Part shown: in pieces, positions 50,240 to 58,419 of the stretch
Layout of the letters: each line of letters opens with the position of its first letter
Position numbering within the stretch: the first letter of the stretch is position 1
Assembly: GCF_006715025.1 (NCBI RefSeq)
Contig: NZ_VFMK01000001.1
Location: 2,604,001-2,668,000 of the forward strand
Reading direction: 5' to 3'
Source: Serratia fonticola
GTDB lineage: Bacteria; Pseudomonadota; Gammaproteobacteria; Enterobacterales; Enterobacteriaceae
DNA length: 64,000 nt
The notes under the pieces: model-generated
The model's database searches: none
Seen by the model: only the letters and a program-made list of their open reading frames with translations
What the model was told of the DNA's origin: nothing
Program-made: the position numbers and the translations under genes

Positions 50240-52414
50240 ATGAAAAACGGTGTGATGCCGATAGTACTGGCAGAGCAGGATGAGAAACTTGACTGGGAAC
50301 GGTTGATTGGGCCGCTATGGGACAACCGCTGGCGCATCGTCTTGGTCACCGGGATGGCCGCGGTGCTCGGCATCGCTTATGCCCTGTTGGCAACGCCGAT
50401 TTATCAGGCGACTACGTTGGTGCAGGTTGAACAACCGAATAACAGCGCCGCTCTGTTGCAGGATTCGTTGGCAACCGTTATCGGCCAGGCACCGCTCACT
50501 CAGGATGAAACCGCATTGGCGACATCGCGTTACGTGATGGGGAAATCCGTGGACGCACTCGGGTTGGTCGTGCGCGTTGAGGCGGACTATTTCCCGCTGG
50601 TGGGCAAGGGGATTGCCCGCCTGCGAGGTGAAACGCCGCCATTGCTGACCATCTCCTCGTTAACGGTGCCGGACGTCATGTTGGGCGAAAAACTGACGTT
50701 GAAGGTGCTGGAACGCCAGCGTTTCAGCCTGAACGTGGGCGAAAGCGTGTTGTTGACCGGTAACGTCGGGCAGCCCCAGCAGCAAGGCGGCTGGGGTATT
50801 CAGGTCAGTAAACTGGAGGCCGAACCGGGCACGACCTTTAGCGTCGTCAAAGTGGCTCGACAGACGGCGGTCGACGACCTGCGTAAAAACCTGGAGATTG
50901 TATCGGGTGGCAAAGACAGCGGAATGTTGACCTTCCGGCTGGACAGTGAAGACCCTCAATTGGCGCAGGCATTGCTGCTGAACATTACCAAAAATTATCT
51001 GCAGCAGAACATCGATCGGAAGACCGAGGAAGCTGAGCGCACGCTGGCATTTTTGCAGCAACAATTGCCGCAGATACAGTCCAGGCTGACCCATGCCGAG
51101 AATCAGTTGAACCTGTTTCGCCAGCAGAATGATTCGGTGGATTTATCACTGGAGGCGAAATCGGTGCTGGATACCTTGGTGCAGCTAGAAGCACAACTTA
51201 ATGAATTGACCTTCAAAGAAGCGGAAATCTCCAAACTCTATACCCGCGAACACCCGGCTTATCGTGCGTTGCTGGAAAAGCGTAGCGCGTTGGAAAGCGA
51301 GAAAATTCGCCTTGGGCGGCAAGTACAAATGTTGCCTAAGACCCAACAGGAGATCCTGCGCATGACGCGCGACGTTCAGGTGGATCAACAGGTCTATCTG
51401 CAACTGATGAACAAGCAACAGGAAGTCAGCATTATCAAGGCGGGGACCGTGGGAAATATCCGTATTGTCGATCGGGCGGAAACCACCTTGAAGCCGGTAA
51501 AACCGCAGAAAATGTTGATTGTGATCCTGGCGGTACTGATGGGCAGCGTGCTTTCGATAGCGGCGGTGTTGCTGCGTACGGCATTCCATCGCGGTATTAA
51601 CGGCAGTGATGTACTGGAAAAACACGGCATCAATGTTTATGCCACCGTGCCGTTATCGCTATGGCAACAAAGACGTAACCGCGTACAGCAGCGGCAGTTG
51701 ATGAAAAATCGCGGGGGGGCGCTACCTGTCTTGGCATTGGAAGCCCCGGGAGATTTGGCGGTCGAAGCCTTCCGCAGCCTGCGAACCAGCCTGCATTTTG
51801 CGAAGTTGACAGCAAAAAACAACATCCTGCTGGTCTCCGGTGCCAGCCCGGCCAGCGGCAAAAGCTTTACCAGCATCAATCTGGCCATTGTGCTTGCGCA
51901 GGCAGGGCAGCGGGTACTGTTGATCGACGGAGACATGCGTAAAGGGTTCTTACACCGTTGGTTTAATCGCAGTAGTAAAGCCGGTCTCTCCGACATGCTG
52001 GCCGGTCAGATCTCACTGGAAGAGGCGATTAAAGCGACGGAAATTGCCAACCTTGATTTTGTCCCGCGTGGGCAGGTGCCACCCAATCCATCGGAACTGT
52101 TGATGCATCACCGCTTGGGCGATTTGCTCACCGGGGTGGGGCAGCACTACGATCTGGTGCTGATTGATACCCCTCCGGTGTTGGCGGTGACCGATGCGGC
52201 CGTGATCGGGCATCATGCCGGGATGGTGTTGATGGTGGTACGTTTTGCCGTCAATACCCTCAGCCAGATTGAGGCCAGCATACGGCGTTTTGAACAAAAC
52301 GGCGTGACTATCAATGGGGTTATCCTCAATGGCGTATTGAAAAATACCGCCAATGAAACCGGCTATTACCCGTTCGCATATCCAAGCCACCATGAATCAC
52401 CCCAGGAGCAGTAA
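50240..52414 (+). CDS. Wzc-like polysaccharide co-polymerase / BY-type tyrosine kinase
   Basis: 724 residues. An N-terminal Wzz domain with first membrane helix (about 32-52) is followed by a long periplasmic coiled-coil part (about 250-400) and a second helix near 430. The cytoplasmic kinase domain has Walker A SGASPASGKSFTS (near 533), Walker A-prime VLLIDGDMRKG and Walker B LVLIDTPPVLA. The C-terminus has only three tyrosines (in TGYYPFAYP), a short cluster compared with E. coli Wzc. It regulates chain length in a Wzy-dependent pathway. No Wzb phosphatase or Wza channel gene is adjacent. Confidence 0.93.
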   Translation: MKNGVMPIVLAEQDEKLDWERLIGPLWDNRWRIVLVTGMAAVLGIAYALLATPIYQATTLVQVEQPNNSAALLQDSLATVIGQAPLTQDETALATSRYVMGKSVDALGLVVRVEADYFPLVGKGIARLRGETPPLLTISSLTVPDVMLGEKLTLKVLERQRFSLNVGESVLLTGNVGQPQQQGGWGIQVSKLEAEPGTTFSVVKVARQTAVDDLRKNLEIVSGGKDSGMLTFRLDSEDPQLAQALLLNITKNYLQQNIDRKTEEAERTLAFLQQQLPQIQSRLTHAENQLNLFRQQNDSVDLSLEAKSVLDTLVQLEAQLNELTFKEAEISKLYTREHPAYRALLEKRSALESEKIRLGRQVQMLPKTQQEILRMTRDVQVDQQVYLQLMNKQQEVSIIKAGTVGNIRIVDRAETTLKPVKPQKMLIVILAVLMGSVLSIAAVLLRTAFHRGINGSDVLEKHGINVYATVPLSLWQQRRNRVQQRQLMKNRGGALPVLALEAPGDLAVEAFRSLRTSLHFAKLTAKNNILLVSGASPASGKSFTSINLAIVLAQAGQRVLLIDGDMRKGFLHRWFNRSSKAGLSDMLAGQISLEEAIKATEIANLDFVPRGQVPPNPSELLMHHRLGDLLTGVGQHYDLVLIDTPPVLAVTDAAVIGHHAGMVLMVVRFAVNTLSQIEASIRRFEQNGVTINGVILNGVLKNTANETGYYPFAYPSHHESPQEQ

Positions 52415-52417
52415 GGC

Positions 52418-53716
52418 ATGAGGACGGTCGTCATCAATGCCCTGTGGTTGATGCTGGAGAGGGTTTCTCTCAGCCTTTCGGGGATTTTTGTTGCGATCTA
52501 CGTCGCGCGTTACCTGGGGCCTGCGCAGTTCGGTACGCTCAACTATCTGTTGGCGACCCTGGCGATAGTGGTGCCTCTGGTGCAGTTGGGGGCTGACAGC
52601 GTGCTCTTCAATCGCGTGGCCCGACGGCCAGAGAGCGGTATCCGATTGATGCTGGCCTCGATCCCTCTGCGGCGGCGGTTATTCCTGTTGGCGGGGTTCC
52701 CCTTATTAGCCTGGAACCTCTATAGCCAGCCGTTGGCGATAGGGCTGATGACGCTGATATTGCTGGTGAGCACTTATTTTTCTGTTCAGGATGTTTACAA
52801 GATTTACTACGACGCCCGGCTGCAGTCGAAGCGTAATACGCTGATTAACAATCTGGCGTTGCTGTTGTCTATTTTCTGTCGGCTCGGGTTGGTCAGCGCA
52901 TCGTTACCGCTGATGTGGTTTGCCGTGCCTTATCTTATCAGTAGTGCTCTGCCTTATCTGGTTCGTCGTTGGCTGTTTCAGCGTGAGCAGCCGGTGTTGC
53001 CTGCAGTTTCACGACGTAGCGCCAGCCGTTACGGTCATTATTTACTGAGCGTTGGGCTACCTTTGGCGATCTCCAGCCTGTCTATCGTGATCTATACCCG
53101 CATCGACCAGATTATGCTCGGTAATCTGCTGGATGACCGAGCTGTTGGCTGGTATAGCGCAGCTACGACGCTCAGCCAGGGATGGGTATTTGTACCCATG
53201 GCCTTGATTACCTCGTTGATGCCGGGCATTGCCGGTTGCCGGGAGCGACAGGAACAGGAATACCGTATCCGGGTGCTTTACGTGGTGGTGTTGGTGCTGG
53301 CAATGCCAGTGCTATTGGCAACGGCGTGGCTTTCCAGGCCGATTATCGGCTTGCTTTATGGGGCCGCTTATCACAACGCGGCTGAGATCCTGATGATTTG
53401 TACGCTGACCTCGCTGTTTTCGGTATTGGGCACGGTGTCATATCGCAGCATAGTGTTATTGGCAGGCTACCGTTTTATCGCCATCAAGATGCCGTTGGTC
53501 GCCTTGGCCAATGTGCTGATGAATCTGGTACTGATCCCGCGTTACGGCTTGGGCGGCGCGGCAATATCTACCTTGCTGGCCGAGTTCTTGTCATTTTTCG
53601 TTCTGAACAGTTTCTTTCGCGGCGGGAAAATTACCTGGCTGCAACTGACTTGTTTCACCTGTCTGCCCCGTCTTATCAGCAAGCTAAGGAGAGAGCATGT
53701 TAAACCGGCTGGTTAA
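52418..53716 (+). CDS. Polysaccharide flippase (Wzx, MATE/RfbX-like)
   Basis: 432 residues, twelve to fourteen hydrophobic segments. It starts in the Wzx manner with ALWLMLERVSLSLSGIFVAI and YLGPAQFGTLNYLLA. Middle repeats include IYTRIDQIMLGNLLDDRAVG and GWYSAATTLSQGW, typical of the polysaccharide transport family. It flips lipid-linked repeat units to the periplasm for polymerisation. It begins four bases after the kinase and overlaps the next gene by 20 bases. Confidence 0.92.
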   Translation: MRTVVINALWLMLERVSLSLSGIFVAIYVARYLGPAQFGTLNYLLATLAIVVPLVQLGADSVLFNRVARRPESGIRLMLASIPLRRRLFLLAGFPLLAWNLYSQPLAIGLMTLILLVSTYFSVQDVYKIYYDARLQSKRNTLINNLALLLSIFCRLGLVSASLPLMWFAVPYLISSALPYLVRRWLFQREQPVLPAVSRRSASRYGHYLLSVGLPLAISSLSIVIYTRIDQIMLGNLLDDRAVGWYSAATTLSQGWVFVPMALITSLMPGIAGCRERQEQEYRIRVLYVVVLVLAMPVLLATAWLSRPIIGLLYGAAYHNAAEILMICTLTSLFSVLGTVSYRSIVLLAGYRFIAIKMPLVALANVLMNLVLIPRYGLGGAAISTLLAEFLSFFVLNSFFRGGKITWLQLTCFTCLPRLISKLRREHVKPAG

Positions 53717-54545
53717 AGGCATTTACAAGCGTTTGCCTGATGCGCTGCATCATCAAGTGAAATATGCCTTGTTCTTCAAGAGGGTTCCCCATTTGGCACA
53801 CCCTTCCGGATTCAGCGAAAAGATCATGCGTCGCAAGGTCTATCCACGCAGCATCTACACCACGCTGTCAGACAAATACAAAGTACGTGAGTTTATTGCC
53901 GGTTTGTGGGGGGAAAAGTACCTGGTGGAACTGTATGCCCATGGTAAGGAGCTGAGTTACGAGCTCTTCAGTGAGCTGCCAGAATCCTTTGTGCTGAAAG
54001 CCAATCATGGTAGTGGCTACAACAAGCTGGTGTTTGATAAAAGCCAGGTCAGCTATGCCGAGCTGTATGACCTTTCCTGCGCGTGGTTAAACAGTAATTT
54101 CTACGAGCAGAGCCGAGAGAAGCACTATCAGGGGATTGAACCGTGCATCATGGCAGAACGCCTGTTACTGGATAACGGCGAAGTGCCCAATGACATCAAA
54201 TTCCACTGTTTTAACCGTGACGGAGAAATCCGCATGTTTATTCAGGTGGACTATCAACGTTTCAGCTCTCACCGGCGTGACATCTTTGACATCCATTGGA
54301 ATCGAACGGAAATCCGTCTGGAATTGCCAAATGCAGATATACCGGCTGAACGTCCAAGCCAGCTGGCAGAGATGATCATGCTGGCGACCAAAGTGGCGGA
54401 GCAGTTTCCCTATGTGCGGGTGGATTTTTACCAGATAGCGGAACGGGTGTATTTCGGTGAACTGACGTTTACACCCGGAGCAGGTTTGACGCGGTTATTG
54501 CCAAAGAATATCGAACAGGAATGGGGCAGTTATTTTACTGAGTAA
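53697..54545 (+). CDS. TupA-like ATP-grasp protein in polysaccharide cluster
   Basis: 282 residues, cytoplasmic. ATP-grasp features of the TupA-like group are visible: KIMRRKVYPRS and the LSDKYKVREFIAG segment early, the nucleotide-binding FVLKANHGSGYNKLV near residue 100, PNDIKFHCFNRDGE and the metal-binding YVRVDFYQIAERVYFGELTF followed by TPGAG. Members sit in polysaccharide and teichuronopeptide clusters and are often misnamed glycosyltransferases. They may attach an amino acid or similar acid to a sugar through an acyl phosphate. The substrate is unknown here. Confidence 0.85.
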   Translation: MLNRLVKGIYKRLPDALHHQVKYALFFKRVPHLAHPSGFSEKIMRRKVYPRSIYTTLSDKYKVREFIAGLWGEKYLVELYAHGKELSYELFSELPESFVLKANHGSGYNKLVFDKSQVSYAELYDLSCAWLNSNFYEQSREKHYQGIEPCIMAERLLLDNGEVPNDIKFHCFNRDGEIRMFIQVDYQRFSSHRRDIFDIHWNRTEIRLELPNADIPAERPSQLAEMIMLATKVAEQFPYVRVDFYQIAERVYFGELTFTPGAGLTRLLPKNIEQEWGSYFTE

Positions 54546-54551
54546 TCACCT

Positions 54552-55697
54552 ATGCAGAAGATCCCCTCGCAGCAGATAGCCATTTTCGAAATGCCTTTGC
54601 AACCAGCACAAAATCGTGTGATTACCGCAGTGGTTTTCACCTTCTTACTGCTGTTTTTTTGCAAGACCTTTCTGACCTCCGGTGCATTTAACGCTGCGCT
54701 GATTAGTCAGTTTGTGATGGTCTTTAATGGGATATTACTGTTGTATATCGGTTATGCCCTGATGATTGCAAAACTGCGGGAAAAAATCGTGTTAGCCGTG
54801 GTGATGCTGTTATTTATGCTTAATTTGGCCAGTGGCCACGGTGATTACCTTTTTGGTGTGGTTTACAGTATTTCATTTCTCATCTTGTTCAGGCACATGG
54901 GATTTGTGCGTGGAGGGCAGCTGTTTGTTGCCGCTTATTTCAGCGCGGTGCTATTCGTCGCGGTTCCCTATATTTTGTACACCGACAGTTTTGTCTATCT
55001 GGATGAACGTTATGGCAATCGCTTAACGTTGGGGTTTGAAAACCCCAATACGTTGGCCTATTACCTGTTCTCGTTATTTGCCATGCTGCTTTGCTTGCTG
55101 GACCGTGCAACAATTAGCCTGGGTGTGAAGAATTGCGCAGCGTTGTTTTTTGCTTGCCTGGTGCTACCGCTGCTGTTCTATACCTATTCGCGCACCTATC
55201 TGGTGTTGGCTTGCCTGTTATTGGTTTTGTTTTGGCTTGCGCCGTTATTACGTTTCACTCCTGGCCGCACCGCGTGCGGGCTTCTTTTGTGCATGGCATT
55301 GGCCATGCAGTTCATCAGCGTGGGGTTATGGGGAACCTATCCACTTCTGGACGCATGGCTTAATCAGATACTGACTGGCCGTATCTGGTTTTCCTGGCAG
55401 ATGTATCAGGCTCAAGGTTTGCCTCATCTTCTCTTTGGGCAGAATATAGAATCCTATAAACCGATAGACTTTTTCTATTTTGCATTTTTTTATTCTGGCG
55501 GTGTTCTGGTTTCGCTATTGTTATTATTTTGCTATTGCAAACTGCTGCGAAATGTGGTTTTTCTCAGCCGCTTTATGCGTTGGGTTATAGCCGTTTTTTT
55601 ATTGACCACCTTGACCGAGACGTATTTTATGGTGCCTGTTTTTAATATTTCTCTGTTATTGCTGTATCAGGTTAAAGGTTTGTATAAACCAAAATAG
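54552..55697 (+). CDS. Wzy-like polysaccharide polymerase
   Basis: 381 residues, about ten to eleven hydrophobic segments and little sequence conservation, which is usual for Wzy. A large loop after the fifth segment includes YLDERYGNRLTLGFENPNTL, and FYTYSRTYLVLACLLLVL resembles the Wzy_C (O-antigen ligase/polymerase) core. It should join lipid-linked repeat units in the periplasm. Position between flippase, glycosyltransferases and co-polymerase supports this. A WaaL-type ligase is the alternative. Confidence 0.8.
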   Translation: MQKIPSQQIAIFEMPLQPAQNRVITAVVFTFLLLFFCKTFLTSGAFNAALISQFVMVFNGILLLYIGYALMIAKLREKIVLAVVMLLFMLNLASGHGDYLFGVVYSISFLILFRHMGFVRGGQLFVAAYFSAVLFVAVPYILYTDSFVYLDERYGNRLTLGFENPNTLAYYLFSLFAMLLCLLDRATISLGVKNCAALFFACLVLPLLFYTYSRTYLVLACLLLVLFWLAPLLRFTPGRTACGLLLCMALAMQFISVGLWGTYPLLDAWLNQILTGRIWFSWQMYQAQGLPHLLFGQNIESYKPIDFFYFAFFYSGGVLVSLLLLFCYCKLLRNVVFLSRFMRWVIAVFLLTTLTETYFMVPVFNISLLLLYQVKGLYKPK

Positions 55698-55708
55698 TGA
55701 GGTAAGAA

Positions 55709-56614
55709 ATGGACTTCTCAATTGTCATTCCGATCTATAACAGTGCCTGTTACCTGGAAAAAAATCTGCTACGCCTTTTCCACGCCTGTTACGGTTTTGA
55801 TTATCAGATTATCCTGGTAGATGATTGTTCTGCTGACCATGATATAGCGCGCGTCAGGCACATTGTCGCCTGCCATCGGCATCTTTTACTGCATGAAAAG
55901 ACGCAAAAAAGTAATGCCGCCGCTTCACGTAATATCGGACTCCAGTTGGCAGAGGCGGAGGTTGTATTTTTTCTTGATGCGGATGATTTCTTCACGACGC
56001 ACTATATTATGCGCCGCCTGCAACGCCATGAAGATCAGAGCATTGATATTATTTTTGGCAATTACGCCGAGGTCAGTGGCGATTCGGTGCGTGATTTTGC
56101 CTTCGATTATAAATGCGGTTCAGCGGGAGAGGACTTTCTGTTTCTGGAGATGGGCGATATTCGTTCTTCGACCATCAGTATGCGTAAGAAACAGGGGCGC
56201 CGCTTTCTTTTCCCAGAGTTTCTTTATAAGCATCAGGATTGGGGTTTTCTGGTCAATGCCACTAATCAGGGGGCTAATGTGGCCTACGACGTGGGCAGCG
56301 GCGTCTTTCTTGATATTGGCCGGCCCGGACGCATGACCAGCAAACTCAATCTGGAGGCCAGCGAGCGGTTTATCGAGGCTTTTTTACGCCCCAGCGATCG
56401 GCATATCAGTGGTTTTGCTTGCAAACACCTGCTGGTGTCGCTCTATAACGAGAATCAGCGTGCCTTTGCTTATTACTCATCGCGCATTGTGCATCACACC
56501 CTCAGCAATAAATTCAAGGCGATCAAACTGTACGGTGACTGCCTGACCCGGTTGGGGTTATTTACACTGGGCGGGAGATTGCTGCGCAGCGTACGAAACG
56601 GCTTAAGGAGATGA
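55709..56614 (+). CDS. Glycosyltransferase, family 2
   Basis: 301 residues. GT-A fold nucleotide-binding start FSIVIPIYNSACYLEKNLL, acidic IILVDDCSADHD, the DxD-type FLDADDFFTTHY near residue 93, and a later HQDWGFL that may hold the catalytic acid. An inverting transferase acting at the cytoplasmic face on lipid-linked units. Eleven bases after the polymerase and two before the next gene. Confidence 0.9.
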   Translation: MDFSIVIPIYNSACYLEKNLLRLFHACYGFDYQIILVDDCSADHDIARVRHIVACHRHLLLHEKTQKSNAAASRNIGLQLAEAEVVFFLDADDFFTTHYIMRRLQRHEDQSIDIIFGNYAEVSGDSVRDFAFDYKCGSAGEDFLFLEMGDIRSSTISMRKKQGRRFLFPEFLYKHQDWGFLVNATNQGANVAYDVGSGVFLDIGRPGRMTSKLNLEASERFIEAFLRPSDRHISGFACKHLLVSLYNENQRAFAYYSSRIVHHTLSNKFKAIKLYGDCLTRLGLFTLGGRLLRSVRNGLRR

Positions 56615-56615
56615 T

Positions 56616-57668
56616 ATGCCACAACGCAAGGTAGCGATTGTGATTGAGAATATGGCAGGCAAAGGAGGCACTGAGCGTGTTGCCAGCGGTCTGGCCAACG
56701 CGTTGTCTCAGCAGCCAGATTACCAGATAACGCTATTTTCTATCAGTGGCGAACAAGCATTCTTCCCGCTTGAAAGCGCTGTCCGGCTGCATTTCCAACA
56801 GGGGCGAAAGGGGATGTGGCCTCTGCGCCTGGCGGTTGCTCTTCGCCGGGAGCGGTTCGACACCATCATTCTGATATCTATGGGGCGCCTTTCGGTCATC
56901 ATGGTGCCTTTTCTGCGCCTGTTCTGCCCTAAAAGCCGCTTGTTGATCAGTGAGCATATCAGCTTTCAGCAATATCAGGGCTGGATGAAGGCGCTGAAGC
57001 TGGCCGTTTACCGCCTCAGTGACCGAGTGATCTTGCTGACTCGACAAGATTGCGATGCGATTGCCCGTTGGGTGTCGCCGCACAGGTGCCAGGTGATTGA
57101 GAACGTTTCCCCTTTCCCGATAAATCCTCCACAGCCCGGGCAACAACGCCAGCTTGCGTTGGCAATTGGGCGGTTGAGCCATCAGAAAGGGTTTGATCGG
57201 CTGATCGCGGCGTGGCAACAAATTGCCCAACGGGCACCGGATTGGCAGTTGGCTATCGTTGGGGATGGCCCTGAGCGTCAGGCTCTGCAGCAGCAAATTG
57301 TGGACGCGGGGCTGGAAGCACAGGTGCTACTGGTGCCTGCTACTGCCAATGTAGCCCTGTGGTATCAGCGTGCCGGAGTGTTTCTGATGACATCGCGCTA
57401 TGAAGGGTTGCCAATGGTACTGATTGAAGCAATGAGCTTTGGCCTGCCGCTGGTGGCTTACGATTGTCACACCGGCCCAGCGGAGTTGATTGACGATGAT
57501 GGCAACGGCTTTTTAGTGGCGGATGGCGATCGGGATCAACTGTGCAGCAGAACGCTGACGCTGATCGCCGATCCTTCATTACGCCATCGGTTTTCACTGG
57601 CGTCGTTAGAAAAAGCCAGGCGTTTTTCCCCGGAACGGATTTATCCCCAATGGTTACAGATAACGTGA
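56616..57668 (+). CDS. Glycosyltransferase, family 4 (GT-B)
   Basis: 350 residues. The N-terminal loop KVAIVIENMAGKGGTERVAS is typical for GT4. The C-terminal donor-binding domain starts near QRQLALAIGRLSHQKGFDRL. It contains the EX7E motif in YEGLPMVLIEAMSFGLPLV (near 270). A retaining transferase that adds a sugar to the growing unit. Start preceded by AGGAGATGAT. Confidence 0.92.
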   Translation: MPQRKVAIVIENMAGKGGTERVASGLANALSQQPDYQITLFSISGEQAFFPLESAVRLHFQQGRKGMWPLRLAVALRRERFDTIILISMGRLSVIMVPFLRLFCPKSRLLISEHISFQQYQGWMKALKLAVYRLSDRVILLTRQDCDAIARWVSPHRCQVIENVSPFPINPPQPGQQRQLALAIGRLSHQKGFDRLIAAWQQIAQRAPDWQLAIVGDGPERQALQQQIVDAGLEAQVLLVPATANVALWYQRAGVFLMTSRYEGLPMVLIEAMSFGLPLVAYDCHTGPAELIDDDGNGFLVADGDRDQLCSRTLTLIADPSLRHRFSLASLEKARRFSPERIYPQWLQIT

Positions 57669-57675
57669 GGTTCAC

Positions 57676-58419
57676 ATGGAAAAAGTGTCAATCATTATGC
57701 CTGCTTACAACGCTGCCACCTCGATAGAGCAATCGATCCTCGGCGTGTTGAATCAGCGCTATCGCGATTATCACCTGTACGTGATAGACGATGCCTCTAC
57801 CGATAACACGGCGGCGATCGTCAAACCCTATGTTCACTCCCGGCTGACCTACATACGTAATCAGCGTAATCAGGGGGTGGCTGAAACACGTAATATCGGT
57901 ATCGAGGCGGCCAGAGGTGACTATCTGGCGTTTTGCGACAGTGACGATGTCTGGCATGAAAACAAGTTGGCGCGTCAGGTGGGGATACTGCAGTCAGGAC
58001 GTTACGATGTGGTCTGCTCCCATTACTACACCTTCGAAGAGGATCCTCGGCAGGTGAAAAATTACCGGGGAGGTGAAGAGATTATTGGCTATCAGGACAT
58101 GCTGAAAAGCAACTGGATTGGCAATCTGACCGGCATCTATAACCAGCGCCGAACCGGCAAGGTCTATCAGAAAAAGATAGGTCATGAAGATTACGTAATG
58201 TGGTTGGCTATCTTGCAAAACGCCCGTAATAACCTGGCCTATTGTGTCCCCGAACCTCTGGCATTTTACCGCTTGTCTGCGCAATCGCTATCCGGCAACA
58301 AGGTCAGGGCTGCTGACTGGCAGTGGCGCATCTACCGTGACTATCTGGGGCTGTCATACCAAAAATCCTGTTATCTGTTCTTCGCTTACTTATTCAACGC
58401 GGTAATGAAAAGACAATGA
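57676..58419 (+). CDS. Glycosyltransferase, family 2
   Basis: 247 residues. VSIIMPAYNAATSIEQSILG start, YVIDDASTDNT, and the DxD-type FCDSDDVWHENKLARQ near residue 93. The GHEDYVMWLAIL segment (near 170) is found in WcaA/AmsE-like transferases. Eight bases after the GT4 gene with a GAGG ribosome site. Its stop overlaps the following start (ATGA). Confidence 0.9.
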   Translation: MEKVSIIMPAYNAATSIEQSILGVLNQRYRDYHLYVIDDASTDNTAAIVKPYVHSRLTYIRNQRNQGVAETRNIGIEAARGDYLAFCDSDDVWHENKLARQVGILQSGRYDVVCSHYYTFEEDPRQVKNYRGGEEIIGYQDMLKSNWIGNLTGIYNQRRTGKVYQKKIGHEDYVMWLAILQNARNNLAYCVPEPLAFYRLSAQSLSGNKVRAADWQWRIYRDYLGLSYQKSCYLFFAYLFNAVMKRQ

